Below are positions 46,279 to 54,147 of a stretch of DNA of 64,000 nucleotides, piece after piece. Made by a program: the position numbers and the translations under genes. The notes beneath the pieces are model-generated. The model ran no database searches. It was not told the DNA's origin and worked only from the letters and a program-made list of their open reading frames with translations. Location of the stretch: NCBI GenBank assembly GCA_947492905.1, contig CANLOL010000001.1, positions 1,838,578 to 1,902,577 on the forward strand, written 5' to 3'. Within the stretch, counting starts at the first letter, position 1, and each line of letters starts with the position of its first letter. Source of the stretch: an uncultured Sphingorhabdus sp. Its GTDB lineage: Bacteria; Pseudomonadota; Alphaproteobacteria; Sphingomonadales; Sphingomonadaceae.

Positions 46279-47661
46279 ATGAAAAAATTATTAAAAAACG
46301 CTCGCTCCCACCTGTTAAAATCAACAGCTTTCATTGCCGCTTTAGCTGTGATTAGCACTGCATCTCATGCCCAAGATGCCCTGCTCGAAGCTGCTTCAAA
46401 TGACACGCTGGCCTATGACATAACAGAAGATTTAACCACCGAAGTTGGCCCACGCCAAGCAGGAACAGAAGCAGAAGCACGCGGCAGAGACTGGGCTTTG
46501 AAACGCTTAAAGGCAGAGGGATTTGATAATGTTACATTAGAAGAATTTCAAATGCCAACCTGGGTGCGCGGCCATGAAAGCGCGAGCATTATATCGCCTT
46601 TTCCTCAAAACCTTACATTAACCGCGCTGGGTAATAGCGCATCAACTGGAGAAGCTGGATTAGAAGGCGAAATCGTATATTTCCATACATTAGACGATTT
46701 GCGCGCTGCCCAAGATGGTAGCTTAAAAGGCAAAATCGCTTTTGTGAATCATAATATGAAAGCAACCCAAGATGGCTCTAGCTATGGAGCATTTGGACCC
46801 GCAAGATTTGTTGGCCCAAGCATAGCCTCTCAAAAAGGGGCAGCTGCTATTGTCATTCGCTCCGCTGGAACAGATTATCATCGCAATCCGCATACTGGAA
46901 ACACCAATTTTGGTGACGGCATCAACCCTATTCCCGCAGCCGCTTTGTCTATTCCTGATGCAGAGAATCTACAGCGTATCATTAAGCGCGGAAAACCCGT
47001 CCGCATGAAATTGAAACTCACGCCCAAAAATATTGGTATGCAAACCTCTGGTAATGTTTATGCCGATGTGGTGGGAAGCAATCCTGATCTGGGTATGATT
47101 ATCATCGCCTGTCATTTGGACAGTTGGGATTTGGGTACAGGCGCTATTGATGATGCTGTTGGTTGCGGTATCATTACCGCTGCGGCAAAACATCTCAAAA
47201 AAACGGGCAAGTTAAAACGTACCATTCGCCTATTCTGGGCTGGTGCAGAAGAAGTCGGCATCTGGGGCGGCCGTGATTATGCAATCAAACATGCGGCTAC
47301 CAACCATGCGCTTGCTATGGAATCCGATTTTGGTGCAGGCGCGGTTTGGCGGGTTGATTTTGCCCTGCCCGCTAGTGCGAAACCTCTGCAAGATAGAATA
47401 GCGAAAGCATTACATCCTCTAGGGATTGTTGCATCATCATTACCTGCTGGCGGCGGAGCCGATGTCGGGCCGATAATTCGTGCACAAAATCTTGGTATCA
47501 TTGATTTACAGCAAGATGGCCTCAAATATTTTGACCTGCATCACACGCCCGATGATACGCTTGATAAGATTGATAAGGCCGAGGTGCAGCAAAATGTTGC
47601 TGCTTGGGCGCTGACATTGCGCGAGCTGGCCAATTATGAGGGTAAATTGGATAATAAATGA
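46279..47661 (+). CDS. Exported M28-family zinc peptidase
   Basis: 460 residues with a signal peptide (cleavage near SHA-Q, about 31). A PA-type insert (about 120-240) precedes the peptidase core. Zinc ligands and catalytic residues are visible: CHLDSWD (His, with Asp), the bridging Asp in GAIDDAVG, WAGAEEVGIWG (catalytic Glu pair), ESDFGAG, and a late LHHTPDDT. The layout matches M28 carboxypeptidase Q-like or aminopeptidase enzymes acting in the periplasm on small peptides. The TGA overlaps the next ATG (ATGA), so the downstream lipoprotein is coupled. Confidence 0.9.
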   Translation: MKKLLKNARSHLLKSTAFIAALAVISTASHAQDALLEAASNDTLAYDITEDLTTEVGPRQAGTEAEARGRDWALKRLKAEGFDNVTLEEFQMPTWVRGHESASIISPFPQNLTLTALGNSASTGEAGLEGEIVYFHTLDDLRAAQDGSLKGKIAFVNHNMKATQDGSSYGAFGPARFVGPSIASQKGAAAIVIRSAGTDYHRNPHTGNTNFGDGINPIPAAALSIPDAENLQRIIKRGKPVRMKLKLTPKNIGMQTSGNVYADVVGSNPDLGMIIIACHLDSWDLGTGAIDDAVGCGIITAAAKHLKKTGKLKRTIRLFWAGAEEVGIWGGRDYAIKHAATNHALAMESDFGAGAVWRVDFALPASAKPLQDRIAKALHPLGIVASSLPAGGGADVGPIIRAQNLGIIDLQQDGLKYFDLHHTPDDTLDKIDKAEVQQNVAAWALTLRELANYEGKLDNK

Positions 47662-47942
47662 TGCAAGGTAAGGTTTCTTCTTCTCTTTTGATAGGCTTTA
47701 TATTGGCTCTGTCCGCTTGCAGTAGCGGCGAGGAAATACCGCAAAAAAGCGATAAAGAAGAGCTAGAAGAAATCATCAACACTAATATTGAATCCGTTGA
47801 AAAAGAAGCGAAATCCATCAAGGAAGCCGCTGCGGAAGCGGTAAAAATTATCGAAGAAGATGCACAAAGCGAAATTGATAATATTGAGGAAGATATTAGC
47901 GAACCAACTCCCGATAATTCGTCAAATGAAGAGAGTGAATAA
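47658..47942 (+). CDS. Small acidic coiled-coil lipoprotein
   Basis: 94 residues (a second ATG follows directly at 47661). Lipoprotein signal with lipobox ALSAC near residue 21, then a short linker and an acidic heptad-rich helix (EEIINTNIESVEKEAKSIKEAA...) and a disordered tail. Probably lipid-anchored in the envelope. Translational overlap with the M28 peptidase suggests a joint function, but no family is recognised. Confidence 0.78.
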   Translation: MMQGKVSSSLLIGFILALSACSSGEEIPQKSDKEELEEIINTNIESVEKEAKSIKEAAAEAVKIIEEDAQSEIDNIEEDISEPTPDNSSNEESE

Positions 47943-48027
47943 GAGAATTTATCCCAATTACTCTGGGACCTCAAAAACTCTAAGAACCACTATAATCAAA
48001 TAAATCCGATGATTTAATAAAGTCAAG

Positions 48028-48459
48028 TTAGAGAGGCTTCAAACGCTCATGAGATTCTGTGGCACATCCTGCATGATTATTTATCGAGGCCATTACTTGG
48101 CAAGTTGCCACATTGCCACCATCACAACTCACGATAATACGTTTTAACTCAGATTCTAGAGCTTGAAGATTGTTAAGTCGTTTCTGAACCTCTACCAACT
48201 GTTTTTGCGCTAATGAATCCACCCCTGAACAATCTTGATCGGGTTCGTCCTGTAATGCGAGCAAATCCCTTACAGAATCCATAGAAAACCCAAGTTCTCG
48301 AGCATGTCGAATAAACGACAAACGCTCTACATCTACGTTGTTATAAAGCCTCTGCCCGCTCGCGCTTCTATCAGGTGTACACATCAAACCAACGTTTTCA
48401 TAGTATCGAATGGTCGTCACCTTGACTTTTGCAGCGCTAGAAAGAATTCCAATTGTCAT
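48028..48459 (-). CDS. MerR-family metal-responsive regulator
   Basis: The start at the ATG 48459 (143 residues) aligns exactly with MerR family numbering (MTIGILSS...TTIRYYE). A TTG four codons upstream (48471) has an AGGAAA site and is the alternative. N-terminal winged helix, dimerisation helix, and cysteines at 77, 112 and 120, plus 132. Cys112 and Cys120 match the two CueR ligands; Cys77 sits where divalent-metal sensors (ZntR, MerR) have Cys and CueR has Ser. It is divergent from two methyltransferase-like membrane genes with a 19-bp-spacer promoter between them. No metal pump is in view. Confidence 0.9.
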   Translation of the reverse strand: MTIGILSSAAKVKVTTIRYYENVGLMCTPDRSASGQRLYNNVDVERLSFIRHARELGFSMDSVRDLLALQDEPDQDCSGVDSLAQKQLVEVQKRLNNLQALESELKRIIVSCDGGNVATCQVMASINNHAGCATESHERLKPL

Positions 48460-48486
48460 AAGTTTTTTCAAAATTAATTTTCCTGC

Positions 48487-48517
48487 TTGCTTCTATAGTG
48501 ACTGTAGACTGTATCCT
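48487..48517 (+). promoter_or_regulatory. MerR-type promoter with 19-bp spacer
   Basis: TTGCTT (48487-48492) and TATCCT (48512-48517) are separated by 19 bases, the overlong spacing characteristic of MerR-activated promoters. The spacer contains CTATAG-TGA-CTGTAG, an imperfect dyad like the operators of ZntR/CueR/MerR. It faces the plus-strand gene at 48551 and lies 28 bases from the MerR start. Confidence 0.78.
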
Positions 48518-48550
48518 AATATACGACTCACAAACAAGAGGGAAAAATCT

Positions 48551-49042
48551 GTGACCGATTATCCAAATTCATTATCAAACCCATCAACAAAAAAACTCTA
48601 CTTCCCACCTTTGTTGCAATTCTTTGTATATTTTATAGTGGGCTATATTCTAACAAGGGTTTTCCTGGCTTTGAGTTTCAATGAAAAAGCATTATTATGG
48701 TTATCAGTTCCTATGATTGGTATCGGCATACTTCTCCTAATATTAGCTGTCAGAATATTTGTAAAAGCCGACACAACAATTAATCCCATTAAAGCGTCAA
48801 AAGCTAGCTCTCTAGTGACATGGGGATTGTATCGATTTACTAGAAATCCAATGTATTTAGGATTACTTCTCACTATGATTGGAGGATCTTTAACACTACA
48901 AAATTTAGCAGCATTTTGCGGGCCAGTTTTATTTTTCATTTCAATGACTATATTGCAAATTAAACCAGAAGAGCATGCATTAAAAAGCAAGTTTGGCAAA
49001 ACTTATATAGATTACTGCCAACAAACGCGTCGCTGGCTATAG
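48551..49042 (+). CDS. Isoprenylcysteine carboxyl methyltransferase-like membrane protein
   Basis: Start placed at the GTG at 48551, just after a GAGGGA ribosome site and downstream of the MerR-type promoter; the longer in-frame ATG at 48410 lies inside the MerR gene and is rejected. 163 residues with three or four membrane helices and the ICMT/PEMT-type C-terminus: RFTRNPMYLGLLLTMIGG, KPEEHALKSKFGKTYIDYCQQTRRWL. The family includes SAM-dependent methyltransferases in membranes; the bacterial substrates are mostly unknown. First gene of a three-gene run under probable MerR control. Confidence 0.85.
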   Translation: MTDYPNSLSNPSTKKLYFPPLLQFFVYFIVGYILTRVFLALSFNEKALLWLSVPMIGIGILLLILAVRIFVKADTTINPIKASKASSLVTWGLYRFTRNPMYLGLLLTMIGGSLTLQNLAAFCGPVLFFISMTILQIKPEEHALKSKFGKTYIDYCQQTRRWL

Positions 49043-49054
49043 GAGCTTTATCTA

Positions 49055-49627
49055 ATGATAGATTTTCCAACAATAATCGAATGGTTTCTATTTGTTACGT
49101 CTGTATTTTCAATTAATGCTATTTTTCTGTTGTCCTTAATTGCAATTCTGACCCAAAAATTCCAATTCTTTCCACCACCAAAAAAGCAAAGTTGGCAACT
49201 ACGAACGTTTATGGTGCTATTTCGTATGTTCATTTATCCGTTAGTCGGACTTTCAATTTTTTTCTTCAAGCCCTTGGAAGACGATAATGCCTTATTGCAA
49301 TACGGAATTGGGCTTATACTTATAATGGTAGGTTTTGGACTAGCTTTCTGGATTACATTTCAAATGGGTTGGCGGAATGCTTTTGGTGAAAAGCATGGCC
49401 TCCAAACGCAAGGTTGGTTTCGAATAAGCCGAAATCCAGTTTATGTAGCAACATGGTTCGGGATTATCGGTTGGGGGCTAGTCACTAATTCATACCTTAT
49501 ATGGATTCTTCTTACATTATGGGCAATCATGTATATTTTTGCACCTTTTGTTGAAGAGCCATGGCTTGAGAATGAATATGGCATAGATTACCTTGACTAC
49601 AAAAAGAATACTAGGCGGTTCATATGA
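49055..49627 (+). CDS. Second isoprenylcysteine methyltransferase-like membrane protein
   Basis: 190 residues, about five membrane helices. The C-terminal SAM-binding-type region RISRNPVYVATWFGIIGWG and EEPWLENEYGIDYLDYKKNTRRF is shared in pattern with the upstream gene, but the N-terminal helices differ. Twelve bases separate the two genes, with AGGAGC before the ATG, and its TGA overlaps the next ATG. Two ICMT-like proteins in tandem under a MerR regulator suggest membrane-located methylation linked to metal or toxic-compound stress (inference). Confidence 0.85.
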   Translation: MIDFPTIIEWFLFVTSVFSINAIFLLSLIAILTQKFQFFPPPKKQSWQLRTFMVLFRMFIYPLVGLSIFFFKPLEDDNALLQYGIGLILIMVGFGLAFWITFQMGWRNAFGEKHGLQTQGWFRISRNPVYVATWFGIIGWGLVTNSYLIWILLTLWAIMYIFAPFVEEPWLENEYGIDYLDYKKNTRRFI

Positions 49628-50022
49628 TGAACATAATTCATCGAATTATAAGTCGATCTTATCCTGTCATAGCTGGATTAATCTTTCTTGCTCTTGGATT
49701 TTTGACATTAGTTTATCCTCATATCTTGAGCTATTATTCAATTTTCATTGATGCTCCAGAATCACGGATAGCTATTCGTGCTATGATTGGTGGTGGAGAA
49801 ATCGGAATAGCAATTATTCTGCTGATAGGTGATCGTGTTGGTTTATCTTTACAACAAAGAAGTTTTATTGCTGCAGTTATCTTCATTAGCGTAGGGTCAA
49901 TAAGGTTCTTGGCAAGCAGTTTTGAAGGGTTAGAAATACTTTTCACACAACCACTTCGAGAAGCTTCTATAGAAATCATGTTGGGGATTATAGGGTTTTG
50001 GGTAGCAAGTAAGAGACAATAA
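49624..50022 (+). CDS. DUF4345-like membrane protein
   Basis: 132 residues with four predicted membrane helices. The central block IAIRAMIGGGEIGIAIILLIGD and the following SFIAAVIFISVGSIRF resemble DUF4345-type small membrane proteins of unknown function. ATGA overlap with the preceding methyltransferase-like gene shows it belongs to the same transcript. AT-rich codon choice matches its two upstream neighbours and differs from the flanking core genes. Confidence 0.75.
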   Translation: MMNIIHRIISRSYPVIAGLIFLALGFLTLVYPHILSYYSIFIDAPESRIAIRAMIGGGEIGIAIILLIGDRVGLSLQQRSFIAAVIFISVGSIRFLASSFEGLEILFTQPLREASIEIMLGIIGFWVASKRQ

Positions 50023-50158
50023 CTTATTTGTTTAATTTTTAACACCTATTTAATCTATAAGTAATCATTAGTTGAACTATCAGAAAATATAAATAAATTA
50101 AATTTTATAAAACAGTAAAAAACTGGTATAATAAATTAATGAAAATTAGTTGAGTTAA

Positions 50159-50239
<81 letters not shown>

Positions 50240-50349
50240 ACAATTTTACTTTGCATCCTTATGCTGGTTAGGATGCGAAGCGGTCACTAGCAGCGGAATA
50301 AGATGCTGTCTATGGCCTGTTTGCAATTAAGCAATATTTTATCAAATTT

Positions 50350-50426
50350 TGGTGGACCCGGAGGGACTCGAACCCCCGACCTAGCCGTTATGAGCGGCCA
50401 GCTCTAACCAACTGAGCTACAGGTCC
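50350..50426 (-). tRNA. tRNA with CAU anticodon (tRNA-Ile2 or elongator tRNA-Met)
   Basis: 77 bases with encoded CCA. Acceptor GGACCTG pairs with CGGGTCC; anticodon loop CTCATAA gives CAU. The acceptor has C4-G69 and C5-G68, the pairs that E. coli TilS uses to pick tRNA-Ile2 for lysidine modification, so I lean to tRNA-Ile2. Elongator Met is the alternative. It is not initiator-like: position 1 pairs with 72, and three G-C pairs in the anticodon stem are lacking. Confidence 0.9.
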
Positions 50427-50507
50427 ATTATCAAAATCTGATGAAAGCCCGATAGCGGAAAGAGTAGGCAATAAGCAAGACCGATTTTCAATAATTATGC
50501 AATATGA

Positions 50508-51512
50508 TTATTTACCATAATATAAAGCAATTATTTCATCCAAAGATGTTGCACTGACCTGTTTGTTGGCCAAGTGCGTAAACATTGTTTCCCACCAGAG
50601 ATAAAAATTCTGCAAATCTTCCTCTGTCCTCACATAAGGCGTATATCCAGCAGCCAATGAAGGCGAATGAAAAGAGAAATTCAATATCTCTACCCTTTCT
50701 TTTAAGGCTCTATTCACCCCATCAATCGCTTTGTTGAGCGGCGTGCCCTCTGGCGTGAGAGCGATACGTTCGATTAAATTTGTTCTCGATAATAATGATC
50801 TGGCAAGTTTTGATCCAAATATATCGTTGTAAATCATATCACTGGCATTGCCGCATAAGCCTGTAAATACGCTGGTAACGGGCAATTCAAGCAATTTCCT
50901 CTCTGTAATCCAATAGGGATTAATCGGAAATTTGCTATAATCTGGTCCATGTTGAGATGTATATGAAAATCGCGTTCTGACAGAAGTATCAATTTTAACG
51001 CCCAATTCATTTAAAATAGAGACTGTGTTGGTGCCAGCCCCATAGCGTCCCGCCCGATATATAGAGGGGTTTATGTCGAACTTTTGCGCAATTAAATCGC
51101 AAAGATTAGTCAATTTTGATCGTTCTAAATCAGGAGGCAAATTACAGGAATAGCTATTATAATTGGTCACATCTTCATTAAAGGGTGGATTGACCCATGG
51201 ATGTAATTGTATGCCAACGTCTGCTGTATCAGAATCGCAATATTGCTTAATAATTTCAACAGCCTGCGGATTATTTACGATAGGATAATCTACCAAATAT
51301 ATTGGTTTAACATTATTTTTATCACATAGTTTTTGAAATCTATCAATCGCGGGAACATGATCTAATCCATGCTGTTCACGGCTGAAGGGTCTATCCCAAT
51401 CAAATTCTTCTTCGGTATCGACTGTGATTATATATTTAGGCGTAGAAAATTTGACTATATTCTGATTAATTGATGGTTTGCGCAAAAGACCAAATTGTTT
51501 GTTTTTGGTCAT
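50508..51512 (-). CDS. Polysaccharide deacetylase-like protein
   Basis: Start set at the ATG at 51512 (334 residues), eight bases after an AGGTGAGG ribosome site; a TTG at 51533 is a poorer choice. NodB-type deacetylase features: DTEEEFDWDRP (metal Asp region), IQLHPWVNPP with a His ligand, and YRAGRYGAG. Resembles the WalW-type proteins found next to sensor kinases in sphingomonads. The two-base-scale spacing to the upstream histidine kinase gene indicates an operon. Probably modifies envelope or exopolysaccharide sugars; no signal peptide was seen, so the site of action is unclear. Confidence 0.85.
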   Translation of the reverse strand: MTKNKQFGLLRKPSINQNIVKFSTPKYIITVDTEEEFDWDRPFSREQHGLDHVPAIDRFQKLCDKNNVKPIYLVDYPIVNNPQAVEIIKQYCDSDTADVGIQLHPWVNPPFNEDVTNYNSYSCNLPPDLERSKLTNLCDLIAQKFDINPSIYRAGRYGAGTNTVSILNELGVKIDTSVRTRFSYTSQHGPDYSKFPINPYWITERKLLELPVTSVFTGLCGNASDMIYNDIFGSKLARSLLSRTNLIERIALTPEGTPLNKAIDGVNRALKERVEILNFSFHSPSLAAGYTPYVRTEEDLQNFYLWWETMFTHLANKQVSATSLDEIIALYYGK

Positions 51513-51533
51513 GTTGGAAACCTCACCTTTCAA

Positions 51534-53408
51534 TCAATCTAAATTATTCTCAGCTTTTTCGATAGGTTTTTCTCTGGAAGCTGGAAGACTTAATATAACT
51601 ATATCTTTATGAAATAGTAAACTACCCCCTAAATTATTTGCCAAATTGCGCACTAACCTTAGCGAGAATCCTAAGCCTAATAATGGCGCTCGATCATTTT
51701 CCTCGCGATGCTCTGGACCACTTTCTAATAATTGTTGCTCGCTCATAGAGCGCAATTCGCTGGGCATAGATATGGTAAATTGGTTCATAGGCCGTTTGCC
51801 AGATAGCATTCCCCAACGACCAATTAATATTTCATCACGCTGGCTAGCTGTAATTAATGCAGATAATAAGCGCACCAATAATCTCTCTGCATCGCTATTT
51901 TCGATCATTAGAGGCCGTAAAGCATCGGCACCGAGAATCTCTAATTTGATATTCTCATTCTCAAGCAATGGTTTTAACGCATCAGAGACTTTGTGCGATA
52001 ACCAATCGACATTTGTGAGGCCAAGTGAAGCTTGGAAATTACCGGAGTCTATTTTCGCGGCAATATTCAGATCATCAAACCCTGATAATAATCTATTGCC
52101 TTCTTCTAATATTGTTTTGGCTAATGTCCGATATTCAGCCGATGCAGGACCAAATAATTGTTGCTCAATAATCTCTGCAAAACCAATTACGGCCCCCAAT
52201 GGCGTTCGTAATTCATGAATTAATTGCTGCAAATTATCAGAGGCTTCACCCTCGAATGTAGCATTATAAACATCCGATTGTTCTTGAATAACACCAGCAG
52301 ATTCAACAATATTGGGCCTTCTTAACAACCCTTTATAGCCTTTGAATCGGCCGCTTATTGTATCGAAAAAAGGCACTGCATTTATACGCCAATCACCGGC
52401 AATCATGTCAGCACCGCATAATTTCATTCTTACATTTTCAAAAGCAATACGCTGCTTAAAACTAGAAGCGCCAGCAGCATCTGTGCCGGGTGCATTATCA
52501 TATGAGGCTTCTGAAATGCTCGTGCCAACAAGAGCGCCGCGAGGGACGCCATCGACCCAATTTATAGTTCCATCGCTATCGGTGGAAAAATAAATTTCTG
52601 AAACATAGCGATTATCGGCTTCAAATCCGCCCTCTAATGGAAGCTGAGGCGCATCATAATGCTCTCGTTTGTTACGAAGATTCTCAATCTTTCTAACAAT
52701 TTCATCAATACGTTGTCGATTGTCGGGAAGCGTTTCATTCGAGTCGATATTGGATAGCTCTTCACTATCCATGCTATTATCGATTTTATCTTCTCTATCA
52801 CTCGATTTTAAATCAACAGCATCTTTAAAAATATCATCCGAACCAAGAATCAGCGTTTCATCTAATTCCTCTATATCATCATTGATAATCAGAGAATTTT
52901 TCTCGGCCAGATTATCATCCAACTGAAGTATTTGATTATCGATAGAAGAATCAACCTCTGAAATATCCCTTGATGGTAATATGAAATCAGCACTGGCCCA
53001 TCTGGCGAGTGTTTCTTTTGATTGCGGCCCTAAATCATCTCTATTTCGCAAAAATCCGCGCGTTCGAGAGGGTAATAAGGGAATTAGACTTGACCATTGC
53101 TCATCATTAAATTGTGCCGCTCTGATGGCATTTAAGGCAACGGATGCTGTATCACCTACCAATAATTGTAGCAAAGGCGGTGATTGCAATCGTCCCATAA
53201 TAGAATGAAGGGATTGGATTTTATGATTCTCATCGACCAAATCCATAAGCATTCTTAATTTGTGCAACCCATCAATGATTAAGTTAGATTCGATTTCATG
53301 TGGATCTTGCGATAACAAATCTATCAGCTGAGACCATTGTGTTTTAGCTCTCGCCTCATTTTCAATTGGTTGCATTAGTGCAGTTTTTAAGCGGTCATCA
53401 AATCGCAC
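51534..53408 (-). CDS. Soluble hybrid-less histidine kinase with PAS domain
   Basis: 624 residues from a GTG. No membrane helices. N-terminal helical region (about 1-155) of unknown type, an acidic linker (about 160-230), a PAS-like domain (about 255-360) and a HisKA domain with the H-box QLIHELRTPLGAVIGFAE. The ATPase domain is divergent: the N-box (LVRLLSALITASQ) and the G-boxes (LLGLGFSLRLVRNLANNLGG) are weak. No cognate response regulator is adjacent. It is followed directly by the deacetylase gene, so it may control or be controlled with polysaccharide modification. Confidence 0.85.
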   Translation of the reverse strand: MRFDDRLKTALMQPIENEARAKTQWSQLIDLLSQDPHEIESNLIIDGLHKLRMLMDLVDENHKIQSLHSIMGRLQSPPLLQLLVGDTASVALNAIRAAQFNDEQWSSLIPLLPSRTRGFLRNRDDLGPQSKETLARWASADFILPSRDISEVDSSIDNQILQLDDNLAEKNSLIINDDIEELDETLILGSDDIFKDAVDLKSSDREDKIDNSMDSEELSNIDSNETLPDNRQRIDEIVRKIENLRNKREHYDAPQLPLEGGFEADNRYVSEIYFSTDSDGTINWVDGVPRGALVGTSISEASYDNAPGTDAAGASSFKQRIAFENVRMKLCGADMIAGDWRINAVPFFDTISGRFKGYKGLLRRPNIVESAGVIQEQSDVYNATFEGEASDNLQQLIHELRTPLGAVIGFAEIIEQQLFGPASAEYRTLAKTILEEGNRLLSGFDDLNIAAKIDSGNFQASLGLTNVDWLSHKVSDALKPLLENENIKLEILGADALRPLMIENSDAERLLVRLLSALITASQRDEILIGRWGMLSGKRPMNQFTISMPSELRSMSEQQLLESGPEHREENDRAPLLGLGFSLRLVRNLANNLGGSLLFHKDIVILSLPASREKPIEKAENNLD

Positions 53409-53588
53409 TATATCTATCCCAGACTCTGAATTACAAAATTTAACCAGTTGTTAGCCTTATAAACCCGATTACAAAAGCCTGACTTTTTCTGCGTCACACA
53501 ATGGGACAAAAGCAAAGGTTAATAATAATGTTTTACTATTATTAAGTTATAAGATTGACCATTATTATAATAATGATATTACAGAGCT

Positions 53589-54080
53589 ATGCCAAATATC
53601 ACTTTAGATGAAATCGACTTAAAATTATTATCTCAGCTTCAAGAGACTGGACGGAAAACCAACGTAGAGTTGGCAAAATCAGTAGGCTTGACGGCCCCGC
53701 CCTGTTTGAGGCGCATAAGAGCATTAGAAGATAGCGGAATCATTAAATCCTATCACGCTAATGTCGATCAGTCTTCTTTGGGCTATCGCATCACTGTTTT
53801 TGCAATGGTTAGTCTAAAAAGCCAAGCAGAAGAAGATCTTAGAGCTTTTGAAGAGCATATAAAATCTATTCCTGATATTCGGGAATGCCATATGCTTAAT
53901 GGCGAAATTGATTTCATATTGAAAATTGTCGCAAAAGACCTTCAATCTTTTCAGGAATTATTGACTTCTAAGCTGACGTCCGCGCCCAATGTGGTGAGTA
54001 TAAAAACTTCTCTTACTATTAGAACGGCCAAAGATATGCCTGGCGTTCCTATCCCAGAAGAAGTTTCTGACGATATTTAA
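53589..54080 (+). CDS. Lrp/AsnC family regulator
   Basis: 163 residues. N-terminal winged helix (LDEIDLKLLSQLQETGRKTNVELAKSVGLTAPPCLRRIRALEDSGIIKSY) and C-terminal RAM domain (about 70-150, with IPDIRECHMLNGEIDFILKI). It is not next to an obvious amino-acid gene, so its target is unclear. Divergent from the histidine kinase gene (180-base gap) and followed by a good bidirectional terminator. Confidence 0.92.
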   Translation: MPNITLDEIDLKLLSQLQETGRKTNVELAKSVGLTAPPCLRRIRALEDSGIIKSYHANVDQSSLGYRITVFAMVSLKSQAEEDLRAFEEHIKSIPDIRECHMLNGEIDFILKIVAKDLQSFQELLTSKLTSAPNVVSIKTSLTIRTAKDMPGVPIPEEVSDDI

Positions 54081-54091
54081 CATAAATAAAA

Positions 54092-54113
54092 AAGCCGCCC
54101 GTTAAGGCGGCTT
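54092..54113. terminator. Bidirectional rho-independent terminator
   Basis: AAGCCGCC (54092-54099), loop CGTTAA, GGCGGCTT (54106-54113): an eight-base GC-rich stem, preceded by an A-run and followed by TT-rich sequence, so it can stop transcription in both directions. It sits between the convergent lrp-type (ends 54080) and TPR (ends 54148) genes. Confidence 0.9.
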
Positions 54114-54147
54114 AATTTAATCAATTTGATTAACCATTAAATCACTA

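Noticed and set aside
47949-47970. Hairpin-like TCCCA...TGGGA after the small lipoprotein gene
   Set aside because: Only a five-base stem without a T-run; not enough to call a terminator.
48410-48550. Extended N-terminus of the first methyltransferase-like gene
   Set aside because: The extension lies inside the MerR coding region and promoter; a GTG at 48551 with a GAGGGA site is the better start.
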